In this document: piece after piece, positions 32,515-38,515 of the stretch
Numbering within the stretch: the first letter of the stretch is position 1
How the letters are laid out: each line of letters begins with the position of its first letter
Source: a virus
DNA: 38,662 nt
IMG/VR virus record: IMGVR_UViG_3300025815_000031
Location: 1 to 38,662 of that record
Reading direction: 5' to 3' (one strand)
Notes under the pieces: model-generated
The model's database searches: none
Told to the model about the DNA's origin: nothing
What the model saw: the letters and a program-made list of their open reading frames with translations, nothing else
Translations under genes and position numbers: made by a program

Positions 32515-32811
32515 TCAGTAATAATATCTTTTATTCTCAAGACCAGGTTTTGGCACTTCAATAATTTGACCGTCATCAGCAATCATTGGAATAACATCAT
32601 TCATATACTCTTGTAAAAATTGTTGATAAGTGTCTGGCTCAGCAAACACTTCAGCTGCACCTGGATAGCCAAGATCACTATCTTCTAATGCACCATATAC
32701 AGATCGAATAACTTGGTCGTTTTTTAACAAACCAAGCACTTCTTCATCAGACAAAGCTTTACCTTTATTTAAAGCTTGCTTTGTGCGTTGAAAGTAAAGA
32801 CGATTTTGCAT
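32515..32811 (-). CDS. Unknown acidic 98-aa protein
   Basis: Starts MQNRLYFQRTKQALNKG (a Met two codons upstream is possible). Contains YGALEDSDLGYPGAAEVF and YMNDVIPMIADDG; the DxDLGY segment is also seen in the protein at 35966. Followed closely by a hairpin element. Function unknown. Confidence 0.6.
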   Translation of the reverse strand: MQNRLYFQRTKQALNKGKALSDEEVLGLLKNDQVIRSVYGALEDSDLGYPGAAEVFAEPDTYQQFLQEYMNDVIPMIADDGQIIEVPKPGLENKRYYY

Positions 32812-32870
32812 ATACAAAAACCATTTTTTACTAGTGTAAACGAAGTAAATAGTTACTACCCGAGGTGAGA

Positions 32871-32901
32871 TTGCATGGTTCTAAATTGAGTTTGGGTTGG
32901 T
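32871..32901 (-). repeat. 31-bp direct repeat, copy 2 (at the tRNA 3' end)
   Basis: Exact second copy of 32449-32479. Its first bases ACCA are the discriminator base and CCA end of the tRNA. Its ATG at 32876 opens only MQSHLG before a stop, so this start is vestigial. Confidence 0.95.
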
Positions 32902-32974
32902 AGCCGACCCCGGATTCGAACCGGGACTTGGCGGAGCTTAAATCCGCTGCCTCTGCCAATTGGGCTAGTCGGCC
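32901..32974 (-). tRNA. tRNA with UAA anticodon (Leu by codon), encoded CCA
   Basis: A full cloverleaf is visible: acceptor GGCCGAC/GTCGGCT (first pair G-U), D-stem GCC/GGC with a GG-containing loop, anticodon stem GCGGA/TCCGC with loop TTTAAGC (anticodon TAA, codon UUA), and T-arm CCCGG-TTCGAAT-CCGGG. The discriminator is A and the CCA end is encoded (32898-32900). The variable loop is only five bases (CAAGT), unlike the long arm of normal bacterial tRNA-Leu, so its aminoacylation identity is open. The first ten bases overlap the upstream gene. Confidence 0.93.
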
Positions 32975-33183
32975 TCACTTGGACTTACCTCTACATCAAT
33001 TGATGTGGAGTGCCAAGTATGATCTTGAGGTAACGGTTCAGTGCCGTACTCCCATGTGTCGTAGTCATCCTCATTGCGAGGATCTTCTTCGATCAAGATG
33101 TACTGAGGTGAGTTGCCATGGATGTACTCACCAATGTTGGCCATGGCCATGGCAAGTAGTTGGTCATCGGTGTAGTCAGTCAT
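32965..33183 (-). CDS. Acidic 72-aa protein ending inside the tRNA
   Basis: MTDYTDDQLLAMAMANIGEY leads an acidic protein (IEEDPRNEDDYDTWEYG). The TAG stop is formed by tRNA bases 8-10. Its 3' end also contains a hairpin element (32978-33017). The start lies only a few bases from the preceding terminator T-tract. Confidence 0.65.
   Translation of the reverse strand: MTDYTDDQLLAMAMANIGEYIHGNSPQYILIEEDPRNEDDYDTWEYGTEPLPQDHTWHSTSIDVEVSPSEAD
32978..33017 (-). promoter_or_regulatory. Hairpin element, copy 2 of 6, before the tRNA
   Basis: Outer stem CTTGG/CCAAG, 5' loop CA, inner CTC/GAG and CATCAATTGATG, 3' loop GTAAGT. It lies three bases upstream of the tRNA 5' end, inside coding sequence of the gene at 32965, and could define the tRNA 5' processing boundary. 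Confidence 0.65.
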
Positions 33184-33186
33184 AGG

Positions 33187-33221
33187 TAAAAACCAGCCCT
33201 AGTATCGAGGCTAAGGCTGGT
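33187..33221 (-). terminator. Terminator after PcfJ-like gene, abutting next gene
   Basis: ACCAGCCTTAG pairs with CTAGGGCTGGT (11 bp, one T-G) around CCTCGATA, followed by TTTTTA. It lies 13 bases past the stop at 33235, and the ATG at 33183 follows three bases after the T-tract. The same unusual geometry occurs at 32044-32069. Confidence 0.85.
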
Positions 33222-33234
33222 AAACCGTGTGGGT

Positions 33235-34968
33235 TCAGGCAGATTGTAGCTGCTTCTCTCGTTGTTGCAAGACCTCACGGAAAGCTTCTGTGTAAGCTTC
33301 ACGTTGCTCTTCCGTGAGACGCTGGTTAGCAACACCAGCAATCTGCTTGACGGACATCATACCCATATCAACCACCAGTTGGATGGTAAAGGTAGGCTTA
33401 CCATCAATCATGCATAGCACAATGAAGTGCTTACGCTTCTTGATGTCATCGGCATAGTGCGATGCAGAACCGACGCAGTTGCGTACGGCTTGGCCCCACA
33501 TAGCCAACTGATGTGTGTCAACAGGCTGGAAGAATGACCAGGTTTTACCATTGCGTGTAACTCTGATAGGTTCAGGAAATAAATCTTGAAGCAAGGATTC
33601 GTTGGGATTTTGGATCTTCCAGGACTCAGCTTGCACGTAGTCATGGAACTCACTAAGGCGCCAACGCTTTGGTGGTGCAAGTTCTCCACGATGGTTAAGG
33701 ATACGGATTGCCATGGAGAATGTGTCATTCAGCTCATGGAATCCATACCGTGCATAACCAACATCAGAGTCAATCCATGATGTTTTGGAATCCTGTTCTT
33801 CAACATACTTATACATGATCTTGAAGAGTGATGCAACAGGCATGTGTTCACGCAACCAATCAATCAGTATGGTTTTGTCAGCATCGATAGTGCGCACACG
33901 AACTTGATGAAGCTTAATAGAAAGAAGTTCCTTGTAATGAGTCTGGTAATGATCAAGCGGGCAATCAGGCCAGATGTTGTTAATCCAATCAATGGCATTA
34001 ATAACCTGGAGGAATGTAGACCAGGCTTGCCTAATTGGTTTCTGGCGATTGTTATCTGGATCGTTATAAGTTCTTGTGCATTCGTCAAGATGTATTTGTA
34101 AAAGTTTCTTAATAGCAGGCTTGGAAATGATGCGTTCAACACTAACCAAGGTGCAATAAGTGCCTGATGTATACACCCTCTCCATCTGATTGAACTTTTT
34201 AGCAGCATTAATTAAGTTATCAATAGTCAGACCATCGTTCTTATCTAGATACTTAGACATACCGCCAGGTATCTCTGCTGCATCAAAGATGTTCTCGCAA
34301 CGGATGCGATCAAATAATCCACGGGAATCTTCCCATGTGGGAATGTTTTGACGTAGGCTTTTCTCAAATGCTTCAACAGCATTGTCTCTGATCTGATAAC
34401 CTTTCTGGCAATAAAGATTTCCTGCTCGCCATTGGTAATGTTGATAGCCATGCTCAGCTTTACCAATGATGTTTTCCTTGGTGATATTCATTGAGTAAGT
34501 AAAGGTCTGGACACCACGACCACCTTCGTGCTCGATGCACTTGTCCTTGCTGTTCCAAATCCAGTTAGGTGCCACCTTTTTAGCAGCTGCTGTGTTCTTG
34601 AAGGCATAGGCATGGCCATAAACATACTCATCTTCTTGCTGCTTGGGAGGTAGCCACGCTGCGTACCACACCTGTTCGTAGTGATACAAGATGGCAATGA
34701 CTTTGAGGCGAGCTTGCGGAGTTGCTACGTCCACAGGCGTGGTAAATACTTTGTAGCGATCAGGTGCCTTCTGCTGGTTGATGTGATCAATCGCAGCCTG
34801 CTGATCTGACTCACGCACCACATTGTGTGGTATGAGGTGAGGGATGTTACCCAGTGGATACTTAGCTTTCTTGGTAGTCTTAGGCTTGGCCTGTTGAGCC
34901 AGCGCCTTCAGTGCTGGATCGTAGGCAAGGAGTTCGGTTTGGAGGTTGGAAGGTAATTGGAACTGCAT
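33235..34968 (-). CDS. PcfJ-like protein
   Basis: A 577-residue protein. Its C-terminal third matches the PcfJ-like pattern: PVDTHQLAMWGQAVRNCVGS, HFIVLCMIDGKPTFTIQL and VKQIAGVANQRLTEEQ. PcfJ-like proteins are widespread in phages and conjugative elements; their activity is not established. The N-terminal part is Lys/Ala-rich with no known domain. Leader: TACCCACTCAATTCA directly before ATG, with a pseudoknot 22 bases upstream. Confidence 0.78.
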   Translation of the reverse strand: MQFQLPSNLQTELLAYDPALKALAQQAKPKTTKKAKYPLGNIPHLIPHNVVRESDQQAAIDHINQQKAPDRYKVFTTPVDVATPQARLKVIAILYHYEQVWYAAWLPPKQQEDEYVYGHAYAFKNTAAAKKVAPNWIWNSKDKCIEHEGGRGVQTFTYSMNITKENIIGKAEHGYQHYQWRAGNLYCQKGYQIRDNAVEAFEKSLRQNIPTWEDSRGLFDRIRCENIFDAAEIPGGMSKYLDKNDGLTIDNLINAAKKFNQMERVYTSGTYCTLVSVERIISKPAIKKLLQIHLDECTRTYNDPDNNRQKPIRQAWSTFLQVINAIDWINNIWPDCPLDHYQTHYKELLSIKLHQVRVRTIDADKTILIDWLREHMPVASLFKIMYKYVEEQDSKTSWIDSDVGYARYGFHELNDTFSMAIRILNHRGELAPPKRWRLSEFHDYVQAESWKIQNPNESLLQDLFPEPIRVTRNGKTWSFFQPVDTHQLAMWGQAVRNCVGSASHYADDIKKRKHFIVLCMIDGKPTFTIQLVVDMGMMSVKQIAGVANQRLTEEQREAYTEAFREVLQQREKQLQSA

Positions 34969-34990
34969 TGAATTGAGTGGGTAAGTGGAA

Positions 34991-35018
34991 TGGACAGTTT
35001 AACGTCATGTCCAGGACG
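34991..35018 (-). promoter_or_regulatory. Pseudoknot element, copy 5 of 5
   Basis: CGTC pairs with GACG around CTGGACAT. Loop TGGACA pairs perfectly with TGTCCA after TTAAAC: six pairs unlike in sequence to those of the 23259 copy, a clear compensatory change. Sits six bases past the stop at 35024. Confidence 0.82.
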
Positions 35019-35023
35019 GTGGA

Positions 35024-35176
35024 TCAGTACTGGTCTTGGTACTGTTCGATGGTGTATGTACCAGTCGGTGTCATGACTGGCATTCGCTTTGCAAAGCCAG
35101 TAGCTAGATAAACACGACCTTTGGGACCACGCAGCACAAAGTACCAGCGCTTAAATTCAAGAGAGAATCCAATCAT
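35024..35176 (-). CDS. 50-aa basic beta-rich protein
   Basis: MIGFSLEFKRWYFVLRGPKG, then RVYLATGFAKRMPVMTPTGT: short, basic and beta-strand-like. Start overlaps the upstream stop (ATGA). Ends just before the pseudoknot leader of the PcfJ-like gene. Function unknown. Confidence 0.6.
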   Translation of the reverse strand: MIGFSLEFKRWYFVLRGPKGRVYLATGFAKRMPVMTPTGTYTIEQYQDQY

Positions 35177-35424
35177 TCGATGTCATCCTTGTCTAGTAGT
35201 TGCCATTGAGGATCGAGCTGATCAAGATAGGCACAGAAGCCATCTTCATCAAGAGGGATTGGTTCCTCTGGATCCAGCTCAATAGTTGTTTGACACAATG
35301 CAGGAGCCCACTCATCAGGCTCGAAGTGAGTTGCGCGATAAACGAGGCGCATCTCGTCAACAATTGCTGTGATTTTGACATGGGTGTCAGATACGATTGT
35401 TTCTTCGATTGAAAGTACAGTCAT
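35173..35424 (-). CDS. Acidic 83-aa protein
   Basis: MTVLSIEETIVSDTHVKITA starts a beta-then-acidic protein (IELDPEEPIPLDEDGFCAYL). Coupled at both ends: its ATG overlaps the previous TGA and its TGA overlaps the next ATG. No known domain. Confidence 0.65.
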   Translation of the reverse strand: MTVLSIEETIVSDTHVKITAIVDEMRLVYRATHFEPDEWAPALCQTTIELDPEEPIPLDEDGFCAYLDQLDPQWQLLDKDDIE

Positions 35425-35591
35425 CAGTCGCACTCCACGAATTGACACTTGGGTGAGATGTAGCAACGATACCTAGTCCAGGCACGAGCAGTTTCCCACT
35501 CGCCATGGAAAGTATCTTCTTTAAGGATTGCTTTCTCTGCGCGTTTGACAGCGCAGGAAGCAATGTTGATACGATCAAACAAATTAAGCAT
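35424..35591 (-). CDS. 55-aa cysteine-containing protein
   Basis: MLNLFDRINIASCAVKRAEK continues to a basic Trp/Tyr-rich end with three further cysteines (YRCYISPKCQFVECD). The leader is AACCCAACTCCAACTTC before ATC-ATG, the G-poor type. A hairpin element lies 26 bases upstream. Stop overlaps the next start. Confidence 0.6.
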   Translation of the reverse strand: MLNLFDRINIASCAVKRAEKAILKEDTFHGEWETARAWTRYRCYISPKCQFVECD

Positions 35592-35617
35592 GATTGAAGT
35601 TGGAGTTGGGTTAGAAG

Positions 35618-35644
35618 CTGGGACTTACACCAAAGGACGCCCAG
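35618..35644 (-). promoter_or_regulatory. Hairpin element, copy 3 of 6
   Basis: CTGGG/CCCAG outer stem, 5' loop CGT, minimal inner CC-TTT-GG, 3' loop TGTAAGT. Shortest copy, yet loop bases are kept. Lies between the stop at 35670 and the start at 35591. Confidence 0.72.
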
Positions 35645-35669
35645 TGCTTTAGATTCTCTTAATGTTTGG

Positions 35670-35870
35670 TTAGAACAACTTGATGTTCCGTTTGCTCAGG
35701 CCTGTGCCAGGAATACTAATTGATCCACGGACACCTGAGCCACGGGCATTAATAGTTAGTTGTAAAGGACCAAGCTTGATTGATTTGGAATACGATTGAA
35801 CACCATGTTCTGTAACATTGAATCCAGCAATGGTTCTATCAAAGTTGATAGAGGATTTAGGTTTAGTCAT
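35670..35870 (-). CDS. DUF4236-like small protein
   Basis: Sixty-six residues with SKSIKLGPLQLTINARGSG followed by SISIPGTGLSKRN. This resembles DUF4236 proteins, which contain a KSIKLGP...PGTGLSY pattern. Function of the family is unknown. Basic and beta-rich. It follows a strong terminator after 46 bases. Confidence 0.65.
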   Translation of the reverse strand: MTKPKSSINFDRTIAGFNVTEHGVQSYSKSIKLGPLQLTINARGSGVRGSISIPGTGLSKRNIKLF

Positions 35871-35913
35871 GATTAAAGATTATTTGAAGGTTGATTAAAG
35901 TAATTAACTAATA

Positions 35914-35951
35914 CTAATAAAAGATTCCCCCCTGGTTCTCTTCCAGGGGGG
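35914..35951 (-). terminator. Strong Rho-independent terminator
   Basis: CCCCCCTGG pairs with CCAGGGGGG around AAGAGAA, followed by AATCTTTTATT on the minus strand. It lies 15 bases past the stop at 35966. Confidence 0.88.
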
Positions 35952-35965
35952 TTTGGGGGGAAAGC

Positions 35966-36301
35966 TTACGACCAGGCGATACGCTTGTCCTCGACTGCTT
36001 TCTTATACATCTCATCCATTGTCATAGGTGGTTCACTACCGTAACCAAGATCTGCATCACTTGGTTCGTAGTCCAGTTCATTCTCTAGCATTGGAATGAT
36101 CTCATCATCAAGCATTGCATACATACTTGGTGTGAGATATTGATCCATCTCATGCCTCTTGGATTCACGTGCAATGACATCTTTCAGTAATGTCAAAGCT
36201 TGTTGAACGTAGTAGTACTCGTTCTTGACCCAGTTCACTTTAAGAACTGCGTCAGAGGGAACGCCAGTGGGAGGCACTTCAGGAAAGCTTTGGTTGGTCA
36301 T
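35966..36301 (-). CDS. Unknown 111-aa acidic protein
   Basis: Starts MTNQSFPEVPPTGVPSDAVL with helical middle (YYYVQQALTLLKDVIARES) and acidic Met-rich end (DADLGYGSEPPMTMDEMY). The EIIPMLENE and DxDLGY pieces are shared loosely with the protein at 32515, suggesting distant paralogy. Bounded by a hairpin element upstream and a terminator downstream. Confidence 0.65.
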   Translation of the reverse strand: MTNQSFPEVPPTGVPSDAVLKVNWVKNEYYYVQQALTLLKDVIARESKRHEMDQYLTPSMYAMLDDEIIPMLENELDYEPSDADLGYGSEPPMTMDEMYKKAVEDKRIAWS

Positions 36302-36330
36302 GAGCTGTGTTGTAAAAGGTGTACGGTTAG

Positions 36331-36381
36331 CATGGGACTTATACCACAGATGAGAATAGTTCTCAATAGTGGATGCCCATG
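36331..36381 (-). promoter_or_regulatory. Hairpin element, copy 4 of 6
   Basis: CATGGG/CCCATG outer stem, 5' loop CAT, inner CCAC/GTGG capped by a TGAGAA-CTA-TTCTCA hairpin, 3' loop TATAAGT. It starts four bases after the stop at 36385. Its core is almost identical to copy 5 at 37398. Confidence 0.8.
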
Positions 36382-36384
36382 CAT

Positions 36385-36612
36385 TTACTCAGGCTTCTTT
36401 AAGATCCACCTGGTGTAATGCCCAGCAGTTCGATCGACTGCTACTAGTTTATGCTCCTCCAGTCGTTGGATAGCAATCATGTAATACTTCAACCTACTTG
36501 GGTTTGGAAGCATCGGTACATAACATGGTTCGTCAGGACGTTTCTTCATGTGATTTAAGTAATACATGTAGAGATTACGTTGGTTGACAGTTAATCCAAT
36601 TGGAGGTTGCAT
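36385..36612 (-). CDS. Winged-helix-like small protein
   Basis: MQPPIGLTVNQRNLYMYYLN begins 16 bases after the previous stop. The order LYMYYLNHMKKRPDE, SRLKYYMIAIQRLEEHKLV, then a beta-wing-like VDRTAGHYTRWIL recalls winged-helix repressor N-domains. DNA binding is inferred. Seventy-five residues. Confidence 0.6.
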   Translation of the reverse strand: MQPPIGLTVNQRNLYMYYLNHMKKRPDEPCYVPMLPNPSRLKYYMIAIQRLEEHKLVAVDRTAGHYTRWILKKPE

Positions 36613-36628
36613 AAGTTCAGTTGATTGG

Positions 36629-37000
36629 TTAGATGAGTCCGAGCAACGATAGCCAGCTGTCTGGATGATCGGGTTCAACCTCATCATCACCTGGTGTAAA
36701 GCATACGCTATCCATTGTCCATTCCTCTATGTCTTCGTTGCACGGGATGTCGTACCATCCTTGGAGCGCATCCTTGTCTTCTTGCGAGTAGTTACCTCCG
36801 GTTGGTTTCCAGTAGAGCCTAAGGGTTCCTTTGGTGCGGTACACTGATCCGTTCTTGGGGTAGGTGTCAAGCTTTCCGAGGACAACTCCTTTGGGATCGA
36901 AGTTGATTTCAGCTTGGTATTGCTCAAGGCATTCATCGCCTTCGAACGGTTCGTAACCAGTGATTGCTTTGGCGATTGCTTGGGTTTCTGGATGAAGCAT
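36629..37000 (-). CDS. Unknown 123-aa acidic protein
   Basis: MLHPETQAIAKAITGYEPFE begins a well-formed acidic protein with GTLRLYWKPTGGNYSQED and TMDSVCFTPGDDEVEPD. It shares DNA with another frame at 36727-37095. Composition supports this frame as the main coding one. No family known. Confidence 0.65.
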   Translation of the reverse strand: MLHPETQAIAKAITGYEPFEGDECLEQYQAEINFDPKGVVLGKLDTYPKNGSVYRTKGTLRLYWKPTGGNYSQEDKDALQGWYDIPCNEDIEEWTMDSVCFTPGDDEVEPDHPDSWLSLLGLI

Positions 37001-37095
37001 GACAGTAGTTCCGTGATGATGAGTGAAGTGATTGCAATAAAAAGGATGACGATGTTACCGTCATCCCAACATTGTTTCCAAAGTGATTGATTCAT
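36727..37095 (-). CDS. Membrane peptide overlapping the next gene in another frame
   Basis: The ATG overlaps the upstream TGA (ATGA). MNQSLWKQCWDDGNIVILFI continues through a transmembrane helix, all before the next gene starts. The remaining 90 residues overlap 36629-37000 and are Ser/Thr/Lys-rich, so they may be either a real embedded tail or chance. An 8-bp hairpin GGATGACG/CGTCATCC is coded inside (about 37046-37068). Confidence 0.4.
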   Translation of the reverse strand: MNQSLWKQCWDDGNIVILFIAITSLIITELLSCFIQKPKQSPKQSLVTNRSKAMNALSNTKLKSTSIPKELSSESLTPTPRTDQCTAPKEPLGSTGNQPEVTTRKKTRMRSKDGTTSRATKT

Positions 37096-37367
37096 TTGGT
37101 TGCTTCCCAATCTTCGCAACGCTTGGTGTAGTAGATGTCAAAGTTTGGGTGAAGCTTACGACAGATATCTTCTGCTTGTAATGCAGTATCTGCCATGTAA
37201 CCCAATGCATCATTCCTCATCTGGAGTGTGTCATAACCGACGCACACCCAATGGATTTCAGTAAGCTCTGCTTCACGCATTGCTTCTTCTAGTTCGAATG
37301 CATAATCTGCCATGGTATCCAAGAGATCAGCATTGCGTTGTGCATCGATGAAGGTAGGGTCCTGCAT
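37092..37367 (-). CDS. Unknown 91-aa acidic helical protein
   Basis: MQDPTFIDAQRNADLLDTMA, then DYAFELEEAMREAELTEIHW: acidic helices with several aromatic residues (DIYYTKRCEDW). Leader CTACCTCAATTCAAACC directly before ATG, the motif of this region, with a hairpin element 31 bases upstream. Confidence 0.65.
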   Translation of the reverse strand: MQDPTFIDAQRNADLLDTMADYAFELEEAMREAELTEIHWVCVGYDTLQMRNDALGYMADTALQAEDICRKLHPNFDIYYTKRCEDWEATK

Positions 37368-37397
37368 GGTTTGAATTGAGGTAGGGTTTGGGAAGGA

Positions 37398-37446
37398 CTA
37401 GGACTTACACCACAGATGAGAATAGTTCTCAATAGTGGATGCCTAG
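37398..37446 (-). promoter_or_regulatory. Hairpin element, copy 5 of 6
   Basis: CTAGG/CCTAG outer stem (compensatory to CTGGG/CCCAG), 5' loop CAT, inner CCAC/GTGG topped by TGAGAA/TTCTCA, 3' loop TGTAAGT. It lies between the stop at 37516 and the start at 37367. Confidence 0.82.
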
Positions 37447-37515
37447 TGTTTGCTGAAGCATTGGCATGTATTGGCAAATCTTACGTGCCAACCAATACTT
37501 CAGATATAACAGGGT

Positions 37516-38007
37516 TTAGATCGTAATATTATTCCATGAAATACCACGATCAATATTGGATATGGAAGTGCTTGTCACTCCATAAATCTTAGCCAGTTCT
37601 TTGAAACCTTCATTGCGAGTTGTATACTCATTCATGAATGCTTCATCGGCTAATAGTTGTTTGATTTCACGCACCTCCTTACTTCCTAACTTGGCATTAC
37701 CATTGACATAATGCCTTGATCTAGCCATACGTTTCCGTAGGCTAATGTTTGGAGGATCTACCTTAACAGCCTTTGCCTGTGGTGTCGGCTGTTTCGGGGG
37801 TGTGGGGGAAGAGAACAAGTCGAGTAGATCAACCTTCTCAACAGGTTGCTTACTTTGATTACTAACTGATTTCAACAGTTGGAAACCTAGGGTAACTGAT
37901 TGCCCATCCTTTGTAACTGAGATGGTCACCTTGTTATCCCTGGTAATCACACTGACGTGATCTGGTTTTGAAACATCAACTTGACTGAGTGCTTCCATGG
38001 GATGCAT
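37516..38007 (-). CDS. HTH regulator-like protein
   Basis: A 163-residue protein with a beta-rich N-terminus (HVSVITRDNKVTISVTKDG), a proline-rich linker near 70-85 and a C-terminal helix-turn-helix: SKEVREIKQLLADEAF then FKELAKIYGVTSTSISNIDR. The last part resembles HTH segments used in phage homing enzymes and repressors. A DNA-binding regulator is likely. Upstream sits a 12-bp hairpin. Confidence 0.7.
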   Translation of the reverse strand: MHPMEALSQVDVSKPDHVSVITRDNKVTISVTKDGQSVTLGFQLLKSVSNQSKQPVEKVDLLDLFSSPTPPKQPTPQAKAVKVDPPNISLRKRMARSRHYVNGNAKLGSKEVREIKQLLADEAFMNEYTTRNEGFKELAKIYGVTSTSISNIDRGISWNNITI

Positions 38008-38023
38008 TAGGTGCGTTGAAATA

Positions 38024-38059
38024 ATACCTAGTACTCATCCAAAGACAAGTACTAGGTAT
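38024..38059 (-). promoter_or_regulatory. 12-bp perfect hairpin in a leader
   Basis: ATACCTAGTACT pairs perfectly with AGTACTAGGTAT around a 12-base loop, followed on the minus strand by TATTTC only. It lies 23 bases past the stop at 38083 and 16 bases before the ATG at 38007. It may be a weak terminator, an operator or an RNA processing hairpin. Confidence 0.6.
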
Positions 38060-38082
38060 AGAGTCTGAGGTCAGGTCACACG

Positions 38083-38310
38083 CTACATATGTGGTGTGAA
38101 CCTAGGATCAGCGAGGAGTTGTGCAATGGAGCACGCATCCTCCTCTACTTCTTCCTTGGTGCATCCCTCCCATTCATCCGATTGATTCTCGATGACCTGG
38201 CAACCCAGGTCTTCGAGTTGACATGCGAACATACCAAAGCTTTGTGCTTCGCCATAAACATGCCAAATACCGGAACCGTAGTCAGAGATTAACGCTACGT
38301 GAATGCTCAT
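38083..38310 (-). CDS. Unknown 75-aa acidic protein
   Basis: MSIHVALISDYGSGIWHVYG begins an acidic protein (ENQSDEWEGCTKEEVEEDAC) with four cysteines. Its start overlaps the upstream membrane gene by 29 bases. No known family. Confidence 0.65.
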   Translation of the reverse strand: MSIHVALISDYGSGIWHVYGEAQSFGMFACQLEDLGCQVIENQSDEWEGCTKEEVEEDACSIAQLLADPRFTPHM

Positions 38311-38497
38311 GATGACAAGAGGTTTGTTGTGGGTTGAGCTTGGTGATATCAATACCTAACAATGCAGGTACTGATAGTGCAGCAAGGATGATTGCAAGTG
38401 CTGCCACTGCAATATCATCCCATCGAGTCTTATTGGACTCGGGATAAGAATCAATGGTCACGAAGAGGTTCCTCCGCAGGCGTACGATCTGTTTCAT
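38282..38497 (-). CDS. Small membrane protein, 71 aa
   Basis: MKQIVRLRRNLFVTIDSYPE, then a hydrophobic helix (DDIAVAALAIILAALSVPAL) and a His-rich polar tail (TSCHHEHSRS). Leader ATCACCTCA directly before ATG, no Shine-Dalgarno, with a hairpin element 18 bases upstream. Confidence 0.6.
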   Translation of the reverse strand: MKQIVRLRRNLFVTIDSYPESNKTRWDDIAVAALAIILAALSVPALLGIDITKLNPQQTSCHHEHSRSVNL

Positions 38498-38515
38498 TGA
38501 GGTGATTTGGAATCC

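Noticed and set aside
23259-35018. Known riboswitch classes (preQ1-I, SAM-II/SAM-V, glutamine) for the pseudoknot family
   Set aside because: The H-type layout is similar, but the conserved loop and tail bases I know for those classes are absent.
37046-37068. A sixth pseudoknot copy at GGATGACG/CGTCATCC
   Set aside because: It shares GATGACG but forms a simple hairpin inside coding sequence and lacks the AGGACG and TTAAAC parts.
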